Notes: generated by a model from the letters alone, not told the origin. Shown: positions 37,515-47,336, counted from the first letter of the stretch. The stretch is 64,000 bases of DNA from Actinacidiphila sp. DG2A-62 (GCF_035825295.1 NZ_JAYMGI010000002.1:7454001-7518000), one strand, 5' to 3'. Translations and numbers: made by a program.

Positions 37515-38458
37515 CGACAGCAGGGCGGTCCCCTTGGGGGCCGGGCCGGCGCGGCCCCGGCACGCCGGCGGGCGCTCTTCTTGACCCGCAGGCCGCCGGA
37601 GGAGGTGTGGTTCTGCGCGGTGACGTCGCGCACCGTGTCGCCGAGCACGCCCAGGGCGAGCACGGTCAGGGCGATCAGGCCGCCGGACGGAACCAGCAGC
37701 CACGGCGCCGTGCTCAGCGTGGTGGCCGCCTCGTTGACCATGCCGCCCCAGGTCGCGGCGGGCGGCGGCGGGCCGAGCCCGAGGAAGGTCAGACCGGTCT
37801 GGATGCCGATGGCCAGCGCGGCGAACAGCGAGGTCTGGACGATGATGACGCCGCGGCAGCGCGGCAGGATGTGCCGGAAGATGATCTGGGTGCGGCTCAG
37901 CCCGAGCAGCTCGGCGGCCGAGACGTACAGCTCCTGCCGGGCCGTCATCGCCGCGCCGCGGACGATGCGCATCGTGCCCGAGGCGCCGAGCACGCCGAGA
38001 GTGATCATCGCGGCGGCGATGGAGTGGTCGAAGATGGAGAGGATGGCCAGCAGGATCACGATCACCGGCACCGACATCACGATGTCGGCGGCCCGCATGA
38101 CGAACCGGTCGAACCTGCCGCCCAGATAGCCGGTGGCGACGCCGAGCGGCACCGCGACCGCCAGGTGCGCGGCCACGCCCTCCAGGATGCCGATGATGGA
38201 CGACCGGCCGCCGTACAGCAGCCGGCTCAGCACGTCCCGGCCCAGGCTGTCGGTGCCCAGCCAGTGCGCGCCGGAGGGCTTGTCGAGGATGTCCCGCAGG
38301 CTCTGGTGCAGCGGGTCGGCCGGCGCGATGACCGGGGCGAGCAGGCAGCAGACGAACAGCAGCAGGAGGAATCCCGCGGTGATCCGGCCGCGCCAGGTGG
38401 CCAGCACCGCGCGCAGGACACCGCGTCTGATGGCGGGGGAGTCGGTTGCCGTGGTCAT
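37502..38458 (-). CDS. oligopeptide-type ABC importer permease (DppC-like)
   Basis: This 318-aa permease has the DppC N-terminus (FLLLLFVCCLLAPVIAP), HWLGTDSLGRDVLSRLLYG and the EAA-type loop (SAAELLGLSRTQIIFRHILP). The last ~25 residues (after GGLRVKKSARRRAG) look unlike a permease, while a shifted frame there leads into the ATPase. Permease-ATPase fusions of this type are known in actinobacteria, so a frameshift near 37530-37560 may have split one gene. Confidence 0.85.
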   Translation of the reverse strand: MTTATDSPAIRRGVLRAVLATWRGRITAGFLLLLFVCCLLAPVIAPADPLHQSLRDILDKPSGAHWLGTDSLGRDVLSRLLYGGRSSIIGILEGVAAHLAVAVPLGVATGYLGGRFDRFVMRAADIVMSVPVIVILLAILSIFDHSIAAAMITLGVLGASGTMRIVRGAAMTARQELYVSAAELLGLSRTQIIFRHILPRCRGVIIVQTSLFAALAIGIQTGLTFLGLGPPPPAATWGGMVNEAATTLSTAPWLLVPSGGLIALTVLALGVLGDTVRDVTAQNHTSSGGLRVKKSARRRAGAAPARPPRGPPCCRCAT

Positions 38459-39396
38459 GAGACGCGGACCTTCGGGTTGAGGAGGCCGTAGGCGAGGTCG
38501 ATCAGGAGGTTGATGACGATCACGGAGAGGGTGAAGAAGACGCCGACGCCGAGGATCACCGGCACGTCGTGGTCGAGGGTGGCCTGCGTGGCGAGCGAAC
38601 CGAGGCCGGGCAGGACGAAGACGTTCTCGATGAACACCGCCCCGCTGAGCATCCCGACGGAGACCAGTCCCAGCGAGGTCACCACCGGGATGGCGGCGTT
38701 GCGCAGCACGTGCCGGTAGCGCACCGACCGCTCCGGGACGCCGTTGGCCCGCAGGAACTTCACGTAGTCGGTCTCCAGCACCTCCATCACGGTGTCGCGG
38801 GTCTGCTTGGCGACGGAGGTGATGCCCTGCAGGCTCAGCGCCAGCACGGGCAGCACGATCGACTTCAGCCACCCCGCGGGGGAGGCCGCGAAGTCCTGGT
38901 AGCCGGTGGCCGGCAGCCAGCCCAGGTGCACGGCGAAGAAGGTGACCAGGATCAGGGCGATCCAGAAGCTGGGCAGCGCGAAGCCGAACAGCGAGACCAC
39001 GTCGATGAACCGGCCCAGCGCGCCGCCGCGCACCGCGCTGGCGAAGCCGAGGGCGACTCCGGCGACGGCGCTCAGCAGCATGCTCGGCACCAGCAGCGAC
39101 AGCGTGACGCCCAGCCGGCTGTTCAGGCTGGACATCACGTCCACACCGCTGATGATCGAGGTGCCCAGGTCGCCGTGCAGGGCGCCGGACAGCCAGTGCC
39201 AGTAGCGGACGGCCCACGGGTCGTCGAGTCCGAGCTGGTCGCGCAGCGCGGCCAGGCTCTGGGGCGTCGCGTTCTCCCCGAGGATCGTGCGGGCGGCGTC
39301 GCCCGGCACGACCGCCTCCAGGCCGAAGACGATCAGGGAGACGATCAGCAGGAGGGGGATCGACATCACGAGGCGATGGGCTATCAGCCGCCACAC
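38455..39396 (-). CDS. oligopeptide-type ABC importer permease (DppB-like)
   Basis: This 313-aa permease has about six membrane helices, the DppB opening (LIAHRLVMSIPLLLIVSLIVF), the periplasmic LRDQLGLDDPWAVRYWHWL segment and the EAA loop (DYVKFLRANGVPERSVRYRHVLRN). It starts at GTG 39396 and overlaps dppC by ATGA. The set matches importers of peptides, oligosaccharides or other organic solutes. Confidence 0.9.
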   Translation of the reverse strand: MWRLIAHRLVMSIPLLLIVSLIVFGLEAVVPGDAARTILGENATPQSLAALRDQLGLDDPWAVRYWHWLSGALHGDLGTSIISGVDVMSSLNSRLGVTLSLLVPSMLLSAVAGVALGFASAVRGGALGRFIDVVSLFGFALPSFWIALILVTFFAVHLGWLPATGYQDFAASPAGWLKSIVLPVLALSLQGITSVAKQTRDTVMEVLETDYVKFLRANGVPERSVRYRHVLRNAAIPVVTSLGLVSVGMLSGAVFIENVFVLPGLGSLATQATLDHDVPVILGVGVFFTLSVIVINLLIDLAYGLLNPKVRVS

Positions 39397-39436
39397 GGCG
39401 CGCCTCCTGTTCCTGGGGTCGGCGGGGCCGCGCGGG

Positions 39437-41020
39437 TCACTTCAGCCGCCAGGACAGGTCGGCGGTGGGGCCCACGGGCATGGGGTTGGGGTTCAGCACC
39501 GACGACTGGACGTTCTCCAGCGCCGCCGCCGTGTAGTAGACGTTCTGGGTGGCGAAGATCGGCACGGTCCAGGCCAGGTCCTGCAGCCGCTTCGACGCCT
39601 GCTGGTAGCGCGTGGTGCGGGTCTGCGCGTCGGTGGCCGTCGCGGCCTGCTGCAGGATGGAGTCGAGCGTGCCGTCGGCCGAGCCGAAGGGGTTGAACAG
39701 GCCGCTCATGATCTGCGAGTTCAGCTCGGACATGGTGGTGCCGGCGGTGGGGAAGATCACCGCGGCGTACTTCTTGGACAGGGCGTCCGCGGTGAACTGG
39801 GCGATGCCCGTGGTCTGCACCTGGAGCGTGACGTCGATGCCGATGGCCTTCAGCGCGTCGGCGATGGCCTGCGAGTAGGTGTCGTTGACGTCGAGCACGG
39901 ACTCCGTCAGGACCTTCAGCTTGAACCCGTTCGGGTAACCCGCCTGCGTGAGCAGGGACTTGGCCTTGGCCACGTCGTAGCCGTAGCCGATGCCGCGGTC
40001 GTAGCCATCGGTCCCCGGCAGCAGCACCTGGTTGCTGCCCGAGGCGTACGCGCCGGCCAGCGCCTTGGCGATCGCGGGGCGGTCGAAGGCCAGCGCGATC
40101 GCCTGCCGCACCCGCACGTCGGCGAGGGCGGGGGCGACGGCGCCCTTGCGGTCGACCAGGTTGAGCGACCAGTTGAAGAAGGGCGCGGTGTCGACCTTCA
40201 GGCCCGACCGCTTGGCGGCGGACGCGGTGTTGGAGCTGCCGGAGGCGAACTGGACCTGGCCGGTCTGGGCGGCCGACAGCACGGCGTTCGGGTTGTTGAT
40301 GACCCGGACGACCGCGGAGTCGAAGTGCTGGGCGGCCGGCTGGAAGTAGTGCGGGTTCTTCTTGTACACGTACCGGTTGCCGGAGACCGAGGTGGCGCCG
40401 TCGTAGACGAACTGGCCGGTGCCGTCGCTGGAGGTCAGCAGTGACGCGGGGGCGGCGAGCCCCTTGGGCCCGATGAGGTTGCCCATCCCGTTGTACTGGG
40501 TCAGCGTGGACGCAGCCTCCGGGGTGGGCTTCTTGTAGGTGATGCGCACCTTGGTGGGCGCGACGGCCTCGATCTTGTCGACCGGCCCCACCTTGCCGAC
40601 CAGGCCGCCGCCCGCGCCCAGGAAGTAGTTCATCGAGGCGACGGCCGCCTTGGCGTCCAGCGCGGAGCCGTCGGAGAACGTCACGCCCTGGCGCAGGGTC
40701 AGCTCGAACACCTTGTTGGTTCGGTCGGTGAAGCCCCACCGCGTGGCCAGGTCGGGGACCAGCTCGCCCTTGCCGCTGAGGTAGATCAGCGGGTCGTAGG
40801 CCAGCGAGACGAAGACCGCGGAGCCGCCGTTGCCGGCCTTGGCCGGGTCCAGGCTCACCGGCGGCCCGGGGAACTGCAGGGACAGTTGGGAACTGGTCTG
40901 CGAACCGGCCCCACCGCCGGAGCAGCCTGCCAGCGCCACGGCGCAGGCGGCGGCCACAGCCGCCAGACGCGGACGGGTGGTTCCTGGGTGGCGCCCGGAG
41001 GCGGAGATGAAGCCGTGCAT
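39437..41020 (-). CDS. ABC importer substrate-binding lipoprotein (family 5)
   Basis: This 527-aa lipoprotein has a signal peptide with lipobox LAGC (Cys 33), a Gly/Ser linker and the SBP family 5 pattern (PVSLDPAKAGNGGSAVF, ELTLRQGVTFSDGSALDAKA, DVRVRQAIALAFDRPAI). It is the first gene of the eleven-gene minus-strand operon and so sets what is imported. It is divergent from a PaaX-type regulator, its likely controller. Confidence 0.9.
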   Translation of the reverse strand: MHGFISASGRHPGTTRPRLAAVAAACAVALAGCSGGGAGSQTSSQLSLQFPGPPVSLDPAKAGNGGSAVFVSLAYDPLIYLSGKGELVPDLATRWGFTDRTNKVFELTLRQGVTFSDGSALDAKAAVASMNYFLGAGGGLVGKVGPVDKIEAVAPTKVRITYKKPTPEAASTLTQYNGMGNLIGPKGLAAPASLLTSSDGTGQFVYDGATSVSGNRYVYKKNPHYFQPAAQHFDSAVVRVINNPNAVLSAAQTGQVQFASGSSNTASAAKRSGLKVDTAPFFNWSLNLVDRKGAVAPALADVRVRQAIALAFDRPAIAKALAGAYASGSNQVLLPGTDGYDRGIGYGYDVAKAKSLLTQAGYPNGFKLKVLTESVLDVNDTYSQAIADALKAIGIDVTLQVQTTGIAQFTADALSKKYAAVIFPTAGTTMSELNSQIMSGLFNPFGSADGTLDSILQQAATATDAQTRTTRYQQASKRLQDLAWTVPIFATQNVYYTAAALENVQSSVLNPNPMPVGPTADLSWRLK

Positions 41021-41155
41021 TGCGCTCCTCAGCGACTGTGATGGGGACCACGAGATGGGGCGAACGTATCCGCGTCTGTAACGAGCGTCAATAGAAGTGC
41101 AACGTATTGTTCCCTCGGGTGTGATGCGCGGGGCGAGCGTTGATCACCCCTGACG

Positions 41156-41184
41156 TTGACATTCGCAAGGGTGATCTCGATGAT
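41156..41184 (+). promoter_or_regulatory. candidate promoter of paaX-like gene 1
   Basis: TTGACA (41156-41161), a 17-base spacer and GATGAT (41179-41184) form a plausible sigma-70-type promoter 59 bases before the GTG start. The region 41040-41180 is the most AT-rich of this neighbourhood and must also contain the divergent promoter of the importer operon. Confidence 0.45.
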
Positions 41185-41242
41185 TCGAGCAAGCGTTGTG
41201 ACGTCCGGCACCGAATGTGTGATCAGTTGGAGGAGTGTCGCT

Positions 41243-42184
41243 GTGGACACGAGAGCTCGCTCGGCCTCGGCCCGGGACTCCGCGGAACAGGCGATGCCCC
41301 GCATGCAGGACGGCCCGTCCCCCCAGCACCTTTTAGTGACTCTGCTGGGCGACTACTGGCTCCGCCACGACCGGCACCTGTCCTCGGCCGGACTGATCGA
41401 CCTGCTCTCCGAGTTCGGCATCAGCACCTCCAGCGCGCGGGCGGCGATGAGCCGGCTGCTGCGGCGCGGTGTCGTCGAGGTCCGCAAGGTGGGCCGCCAG
41501 ACCTTCTACCGCCTGGACGACCGGGCGGCCGAACGCGTCCGCGAGGGCGGCCTGCGCATCGCCGCCTTCGGCCTGGACCACGACTGGGACGGCCACTGGA
41601 CCGTCGTCGCCTTCTCCGTGCCCGAGGACCGGCGCGACAGCCGGCACCTGCTGCGCTCCCGGCTGCGCTGGTTCGGCTTCGCCCCGCTGTACGACGCGGT
41701 GTGGGTGTCCGCCTCCGCCAGCGCCGCCGACGCGCAGACCGTGCTGGAGGAGCTGAACATCTACACGGCGACGGTCCTGCGCGGCACCACCGACCTGACG
41801 GCCGACCGGTCGCCGCTGGCCGCGTGGGACCTGGACGCGGTGGCCGAGGTCTACGCCTCCTTCATCGACGAGACCCGTCCGCTGCTGGAGGAGGCGCTGG
41901 CCGGCCGGGTCACGCCGCGCAACGCGCTGATCGCGCGCACCCGGCTGATGGACACCTACCGGCGGTTCCCCGGCATCGACCCCGGCCTGCCCAGCGGCCA
42001 CATGCCGGCCGGCTGGCCCCGCGACCAGGCCCGCTCGCTGTTCACCCAGGCGTACAACGCGCTCGGGCCGCTGGCCGAGACACGGGTCAAGCAGATCATG
42101 GCCCTGCACGACGAGGACGCCGCCGCGCAGGCGCGCTTCCAGTCCGTGGACTGGCCGCAGGCCACCGCCGTCACGGTGCCCTGA
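41243..42184 (+). CDS. PaaX-family transcriptional regulator 1
   Basis: This 313-aa protein starts at GTG 41243 with GGAGGAG seven bases upstream. It has the PaaX winged-helix N-terminus (QHLLVTLLGDYWLRHDRHLSSAGLIDLLSEFGIS, then ARAAMSRLLRRGVVE) and the PaaX C-terminal region (WDGHWTVVAFSVPE, RLRWFGFAPLYDAVWVS). The family includes the phenylacetyl-CoA-responsive repressor PaaX. No phenylacetate genes are here; the divergent importer/CoA-transferase operon is the likely target, which suggests a CoA thioester as ligand. Confidence 0.87.
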   Translation: MDTRARSASARDSAEQAMPRMQDGPSPQHLLVTLLGDYWLRHDRHLSSAGLIDLLSEFGISTSSARAAMSRLLRRGVVEVRKVGRQTFYRLDDRAAERVREGGLRIAAFGLDHDWDGHWTVVAFSVPEDRRDSRHLLRSRLRWFGFAPLYDAVWVSASASAADAQTVLEELNIYTATVLRGTTDLTADRSPLAAWDLDAVAEVYASFIDETRPLLEEALAGRVTPRNALIARTRLMDTYRRFPGIDPGLPSGHMPAGWPRDQARSLFTQAYNALGPLAETRVKQIMALHDEDAAAQARFQSVDWPQATAVTVP

Positions 42185-42222
42185 CCGGCTCGGCGGGCCG
42201 CCGGGGCGGTGCGCCGAGCCGG
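42185..42222 (+). terminator. hairpin terminator after paaX-like gene 1
   Basis: CCGGCTCGGCG (42185-42195) pairs perfectly with CGCCGAGCCGG (42212-42222) around a 16-base loop, starting at the base after the stop codon. Direct repeats of GGCGGTGCCTCGGGCCG follow to about 42275. The downstream gene is convergent. Confidence 0.6.
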
Positions 42223-42324
42223 CGGCGGTGCCTCGGGCCGACCCCGGTGCCGCGGCGGCGGTGCCTCGGGCCGCCCGCGGGCCGCCGGGGTGGTCGGCCG
42301 GCCGGGGCGCGTCGCGCCCCGGCG

Positions 42325-43260
42325 TCAGTACGTCGCCCAGACCTCGCTGGTGCGCTGCTCGGTCAGCTCCGCCAGGCCGCTGTCGTGGGCGGCGACGATC
42401 TGCCGGAACCGCAGCGCGGCGAGCGGGGCCAGCCCGTCGTAGAGCGCCGTGAAGACCTGACGGGCCCGCGCCCGCGGCCAGTCGGCGGGCAGGAGCTCGT
42501 CCGGCAGGCTCGGGTCCAGGCCGGGGAAGACCCGCCAGGCGTCGAAGACCCGGGTGCGGACGACCAGGGCCTCGCTGGGGCTGACGGTCCCGGCCTCCGT
42601 CTGCGCCAGCGACTCCCGGTGGTCGGCCAGGAAGCGCCGGTACGACGCGGCGACGTCGTCCAGGTCCCACGCCCGCAGCGGGGAGTCGCCGCCGGCCTCG
42701 GTGGCCCTGAGCACGGTCAGGTTCCCGACGCCGGCCGCGCGCAGGATCGGCCCGAGCGTTCCGGGGTCGGCGTGCGCGGACACCCACAGCCCGTCGAAGA
42801 GCGGCGCGAACCCCAGCCACCTCAGATAGCTGCGCACCCGGTGGCGCACGTGCCGCTCCTGCTCCGGCACGCTGAAGGCGGCGACCGTCCACACGCCGTC
42901 CCACTCCTGCGACCGGGCGCCGAACCGCATGATGCTGGCGGTCTTCTGCCGGCTGTCCTCCCGCCCTTCGTCGCTCAGCCGCAGATACGACTGCCGGCCG
43001 GACTTCTCGGCCGCCAGGACGCCGCGCTTGACCAGCCGGTTGGCCGTCGCCCGCGCGCTCGTCTCGCTGATCCCGAACTCGGCCAGCAGCGCGATGAGCC
43101 CGCTCATCGGCAGGGCCGCGGTGTTGTCGAGCCAGTACTCGCCGAGCAGCGTCGTCAGCAGCCGCTGCGGCGACGCCCCGGTCTGCTGGCGCGGGAGGAC
43201 ACTGCCCTCTTCCGCGCGCCGCAGGACCAGCGCCTCCAGGGACGGCTTCTCCAGTGACAT
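42325..43260 (-). CDS. PaaX-family transcriptional regulator 2
   Basis: This 311-aa protein shows the same domain order as regulator 1 (RLLTTLLGEYWLDNTAALPMSGLIALLAEFGIS; VWTVAAFSVPEQERH; YLRWLGFAPLFDGLWVS) and is clearly homologous to it. The two are convergent neighbours, so they may be an old duplication. The upstream neighbour is convergent to nothing obvious; targets are unknown. Confidence 0.87.
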   Translation of the reverse strand: MSLEKPSLEALVLRRAEEGSVLPRQQTGASPQRLLTTLLGEYWLDNTAALPMSGLIALLAEFGISETSARATANRLVKRGVLAAEKSGRQSYLRLSDEGREDSRQKTASIMRFGARSQEWDGVWTVAAFSVPEQERHVRHRVRSYLRWLGFAPLFDGLWVSAHADPGTLGPILRAAGVGNLTVLRATEAGGDSPLRAWDLDDVAASYRRFLADHRESLAQTEAGTVSPSEALVVRTRVFDAWRVFPGLDPSLPDELLPADWPRARARQVFTALYDGLAPLAALRFRQIVAAHDSGLAELTEQRTSEVWATY

Positions 43261-43313
43261 GCCGCCAGCCTATCGGGGGCCGCCGGCCGCCGCCCCCCGC
43301 CGTACCGGATTGC

Positions 43314-44890
43314 TCAGGCCGGTGCGGTGGCCTCGTCACTGGTGGCGGAGCGGCCGCGCAGGGCGACCAGCGCGAGCACGGCGGACAGCAGCGCCGCCGA
43401 GCCGCAGACCACGAACCCGATCGCGTAACCGTGCCCCAGCGCGTCCAGGGCCAGCGGATGCAGGTCGGCCAGCTTCGGCGAGGCCGCGGAGGCGCCGCCC
43501 ACCGCGAGCGGACCGCCCTCGCGCAGCACCGCGGAGCCGGCGCCCTTGACCGGACCGGCCAGCGCCGAGCCGTGCAGCGTGGAGGAGAAGCTGCTCGCCG
43601 CCCGGCTCAGGGCGACGGCGCCGATGATCGCGGGGCCGAGCGTGAAACCGAAGTCGCGCAGCAGATTGGTCGTCGCGCTCGCCATCCCGGCCAGACGCAC
43701 CGGCACGGTGTTGACGGCTGTCGCGGTGATCGACGAGACGGTCACGGCGAAGCCCAGGCCGACCAGGCCGAGCGGCACGATCAGCGACACGAAGGCGCGG
43801 TCGGTGATCGGCAGGGTGGCCGCCCAGTAGTCGCCGGCGGCCATCAGCAGCAGGCCGGCCCCAGGAGCAGTTGCGGCGCCACCGTCCTCAGCAGCCGCTC
43901 CGTGAGGGGCAGCATGACCAGGGCGATGCCGTTGAGCAGCAGGAAGGCCATGGCGGTCCGCATCGGCGGCTGGTCCTGGACCGGACCGAGCCGGATGCTG
44001 ACGCCGTACGCGGTGCCCAGGAACGCGAACATGCCGATCACGGCCACCAGGGAGGCCACCGCGAAGGACCGGTTGCGGAACAGCGCCAGGCGCAACAGCG
44101 GGGACTTCACCCGCAGTTCCGCGACCACGAACGCGGTCAGGAACACCGCCGACAGCACGAAGGCGGCGACGATCGAGGTGGAGCCCCAGCCGTCCGTCGG
44201 TCCCTGGATGATGGCGTAGAGCAGGGCGAACAGGCCGAGACCGATGGTGACCTGCCCCGCCGGGTCCAGTGAACGGCCCTCTGGTGCACGGGAGTTGATC
44301 GCGAACTTGGCGCTGACCACAGCGCTGGCGGCGCCGATGACAGTCACCACGATGAACGACCAGCGCCACGAACCGTACGTGGCGGTGATGCCGCCGAGCA
44401 GCGGGGCGAGGAAGCCGCCGGTGGACAGCAGCGCCGCCCACAGGGCGATCACCCGGGCCCGCTGGGCGTGCGAGGCGGTGCCGGCGGCGAGCATCGCCAG
44501 CGAGGTCGGGAAGAGCGCCGCCGCGCCGAGCCCGGCCAGCGCCTGGCCGACCCACAGCTGGTGGATCCCCGAGGCGGTGGTGCTGACCAGCTCGCCCGTC
44601 GCGAGCAGCGCGGCGCCGCCGACCAGCAGCCTCTTGCGGCCGAACAAGTCGCCCAGCAGACCGAACGTCAGCTCCAGCACGGCCACCGGCAGCAGGAACG
44701 CATCGGAGATCCAGGTCAGTTGGGAGCCGACCGGGTGCAGGTCGCTCTGGAACAGCCCGTTGAGAGTGGCCGGGATGGCCAGGCCGATCTGGGCGAGACA
44801 CACGGCGAGCAGCCCTGCGGCCAGGGTGCCCTTGCTCAGGCCGGGCCCGGAGGTGGCGGTGGCGGACGCGGCGTCGGTCGTCGTTGACAC
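43314..44890 (-). pseudogene. MFS transporter of the DHA2 (drug:H+ antiporter) type, frameshifted
   Basis: From 44890 the frame encodes an MFS protein with about twelve helices (QLTWISDAFLLPVAVLEL; GDLFGRKRLLVGG motif A) and stops at 43844 after PQLLLGPACC. Another frame continues from GLLLMAAGDYWAA with the remaining helices and ends at 43314. One G missing from the GGGG at about 43860-43863, beside GGCCGG, explains the break. Joined length is about 525 aa, normal for 14-helix DHA2 exporters. It may export an aromatic or antibiotic compound. Confidence 0.83.
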
Positions 44891-44908
44891 GGTGCGCTCC
44901 TCGGGGGT

Positions 44909-46305
44909 TCAGCGCCGGACGCCGGAGAGGTCGCCGGGCCGGTAGGGGACGAACGCCGCGCCGCCCAGGTTCAGTTCGACGGCGCCGCGCTGGAGCCGGC
45001 GGGGGTGGCGGCGTCATCCCAGCGCCCGGTGTCCAGGCGGTGCTCCAGCGCGTGCAGCGAGGCGACGATCTCCGCGGTGGTGAAGTTGCAGTGGCCCTGC
45101 CGGGCGACATAGGCCTGCCGCAAGCGCGCCGAGTCGCCCGAGGCGCGCACCCGCCGCGCGAATGCGTTCTCCTGCTCCACGGGGACGAGCTGGTCCGCGG
45201 TGGTGTGCACGTCGAGCAGCGGAACGGCCAGGCCCTGTCCGGCGGTCGAGGTGCGGCGCAGGCTCCGCACGGCGGCCGGGCTCGCGGTGGTGTGCGCGCC
45301 GCGGGTCAGCGCGGTCAGGTCGTCGCGCAGGCTCAGCCCGGCCTGCCGGTACAGGGCCTCGACCTGCGGGGCGCGGACGGAGGCGTGCAGCAGCGCGGCG
45401 TAGTCGACGCCCGCGTTCCAGGAGGTGTTGCCCCCGGCGGCCTGCTCCACCGACCAGCGGGCCGGGACGATGAAGGACAGCAGACCCTGGGCGATCCACT
45501 CGTACTGCTGCGCCTCCTGGCCCGCGTAGTCGCCGGGAGCCGGGGCGTCTTGGCCGGGCGCCCAGTCCGCGAGGTTGAGATACGCCGCGGCCAGCGCGAT
45601 CCGGGCCCGCCCCGACGGCGTCTGCTGCGCGGCGGCCACGGCGGCGGTGAGCCGGCCGGCGAGGGCGCCGGCCTCGTCCGCGCTGCCGAATCCGACGAGG
45701 CGCTCGGCGTCGGCGGGGTCGAAGAAGGAGGCCAGCGTGTACTCGGCGTCGAGTTGGTAGTCGTCCAGGTCCACACCGCCCGCGACCAGCCCGCACAGCC
45801 CGAGCGCGCCGTCGACGCGTCCGGCGCCGTCCCGGGCGATCTGGGCGTTGACCAGGCCGCCCATCGACTCGCCGACGGAGATGACCCGGTCCGGTTCGCC
45901 GACCTGCTCGCGGAACGCCGCGAGCGCGGCGAGCTGGTCGCGCTCGGCCGACCGCAGCGCCCACATCGAGCCGCCGGGGTCGTAGGAGGAGCCGACCAGC
46001 GCGTAGCCCTCGGCCAGCAGTTCGGCCTTCGCCGGGTCGCTCGGCGCGTCGGCGGCGGTGAGCGGCCCGAAGCCGTGGCTGTAGAGCAGGACGGTGCCGT
46101 TCCAGCGCGCGGGCAGGTCCGCGATCCAGGCGGCGCCGTCCGCGAGGGTGCCGGACGACTGGCTGCTCGACGGCTGCGTGCGGGGAAGCCGCGTGCTCGC
46201 GGGGTGTGCGCCGGTCGCCGCGTCGGCGGCGACGGCCGGGACGGCGAGGGAGAGCAGGAGGGCCGCGCAGCCCGCGGCAAGTGCACGAGAGGGCAGTCGG
46301 GGCAT
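44909..46305 (-). pseudogene. secreted alpha/beta hydrolase (lipase/tripeptidyl-type), frameshifted near the C-terminus
   Basis: The protein starts at ATG 46305 with GGAG seven bases upstream. It has a signal peptide (LAAGCAALLLSLAVPAVAADA) and a full catalytic triad: Ser in SVGESMGGLV, Asp in LLDVHTTADQLVP, His in RQGHCNF. In the written frame it stops at 44971 after GSSAAPSN. In the next frame a coding-like tail GAVELNLGGAAFVPYRPGDL continues to a stop at 44909, with strong third-position G/C. One C lost from the CCCCC beside GCCGGC (about 44995-45006) would explain this. The core enzyme should be functional either way. Confidence 0.75.
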
Positions 46306-46399
46306 GGGAAGGCTCCACATTCCGGGCGGGTGAGCGAGCCGAAGTGCGACGAATGTAGGGCTGTCTCATGATGGCCGTCAACGCAGTGACGAATATTGT

Positions 46400-47257
46400 T
46401 CAGTCGAGGTCGAGGGTGTCCAGCAACTGCGCCGCGGACTGCGCGGCGGGGCGCTCCCAGCGGCGGGCCAGGCCGCGGAAGACGGACTCCGCCCGTGCGG
46501 CCGGCCAGTCCGCCGGCAGGTGCTCGGCGGGAAGGTGCGGGTCCTGCCGGACCAGGCCGAGCCAGTCGGTGTGCAGCAGGAGTTGGCCGGCGAGTTCGCC
46601 GGGGAAGCCGGGGACCGGATCGGTGCGGTCCCAGCGCTCCAGGAAGGACCGGTAGCGCGCGCCGATAGCGGGCACGTCGAACGCCTGCTCCAGCACCTCG
46701 CGGACCTCGGTCGGCTCCGCCACGGACGCCCGGAAGACCCGCAGGTACGCCTCCAGGCCGAGTCCGGCCACCGCCTCGCGCACGTCCACCGGCGCCGGGG
46801 CCACCCACAGGCCGTTCTGCAGCGGGCCGAAACCCGCCCAGATCAACCGGGAGCGCAGGTCGTGGCGTTCGCTGCGCCAGGCTTCGGGGAGGGAGAAGCC
46901 GACCATGGTCCACCGGCCGTCCCAGTCGCGGTTGACCGCGCCGGTGCGCCACACCCTGTCCCGGCCGTCGGTCAGCACCTGGACCGCGTGCGGGGTGAGC
47001 CCGAAGTAGGTCTTGCGGCCGTGCCGGTGCCGCTCCAGCAGGGCGCGCTTGACCATCCGGTTCAGGGTGGTGCGCACCGCCTCCTCGCCGACCCCCACCT
47101 GGCCGAGCACCGCGATGACGCTGCCGGAGGAGACCGCGAACGGCCGCCCGAGCAGGTGGATGCCGAAGAAGGACAGCATCAGGGACCGGGCGCGCGGTTC
47201 GGGCGCGTCGGCGGGCGGGCCGGCAGGCGCGTCGGCGGGCGGGGCGGTGCTGGTCAC
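46400..47257 (-). CDS. PaaX-family transcriptional regulator 3
   Basis: This 285-aa protein has the PaaX order: SLMLSFFGIHLLGRPFAVSSGSVIAVLGQVGV, RTTLNRMVKRALLERHRHGR, then WDGRWTMVGFSLPEAWR and RLIWAGFGPLQNGLWVAP. It is more distant from regulators 1 and 2. I prefer GTG 47257; the ribosome site is weak. It lies upstream of the secreted hydrolase gene in the same direction and may control it. Confidence 0.85.
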   Translation of the reverse strand: MTSTAPPADAPAGPPADAPEPRARSLMLSFFGIHLLGRPFAVSSGSVIAVLGQVGVGEEAVRTTLNRMVKRALLERHRHGRKTYFGLTPHAVQVLTDGRDRVWRTGAVNRDWDGRWTMVGFSLPEAWRSERHDLRSRLIWAGFGPLQNGLWVAPAPVDVREAVAGLGLEAYLRVFRASVAEPTEVREVLEQAFDVPAIGARYRSFLERWDRTDPVPGFPGELAGQLLLHTDWLGLVRQDPHLPAEHLPADWPAARAESVFRGLARRWERPAAQSAAQLLDTLDLD

Positions 47258-47336
47258 GGGCCCAGCGTAGAGCCGCGGGTCGCATGCCGGGGAACGTACG
47301 CCGCCGTCGTGACCGCCGTCCGGAAGTGGACGCATG

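Noticed and set aside
36553..38458. Calling the ABC ATPase a genuinely dead gene
   Set aside because: The rest of the eleven-gene operon is intact and the break is one base in a C run, so sequence error is at least as likely as decay.
41021..41242. PaaX operator of the TGATTC type
   Set aside because: I could not find a convincing inverted repeat of the known kind; several AT-rich near-repeats occur but none is clear.
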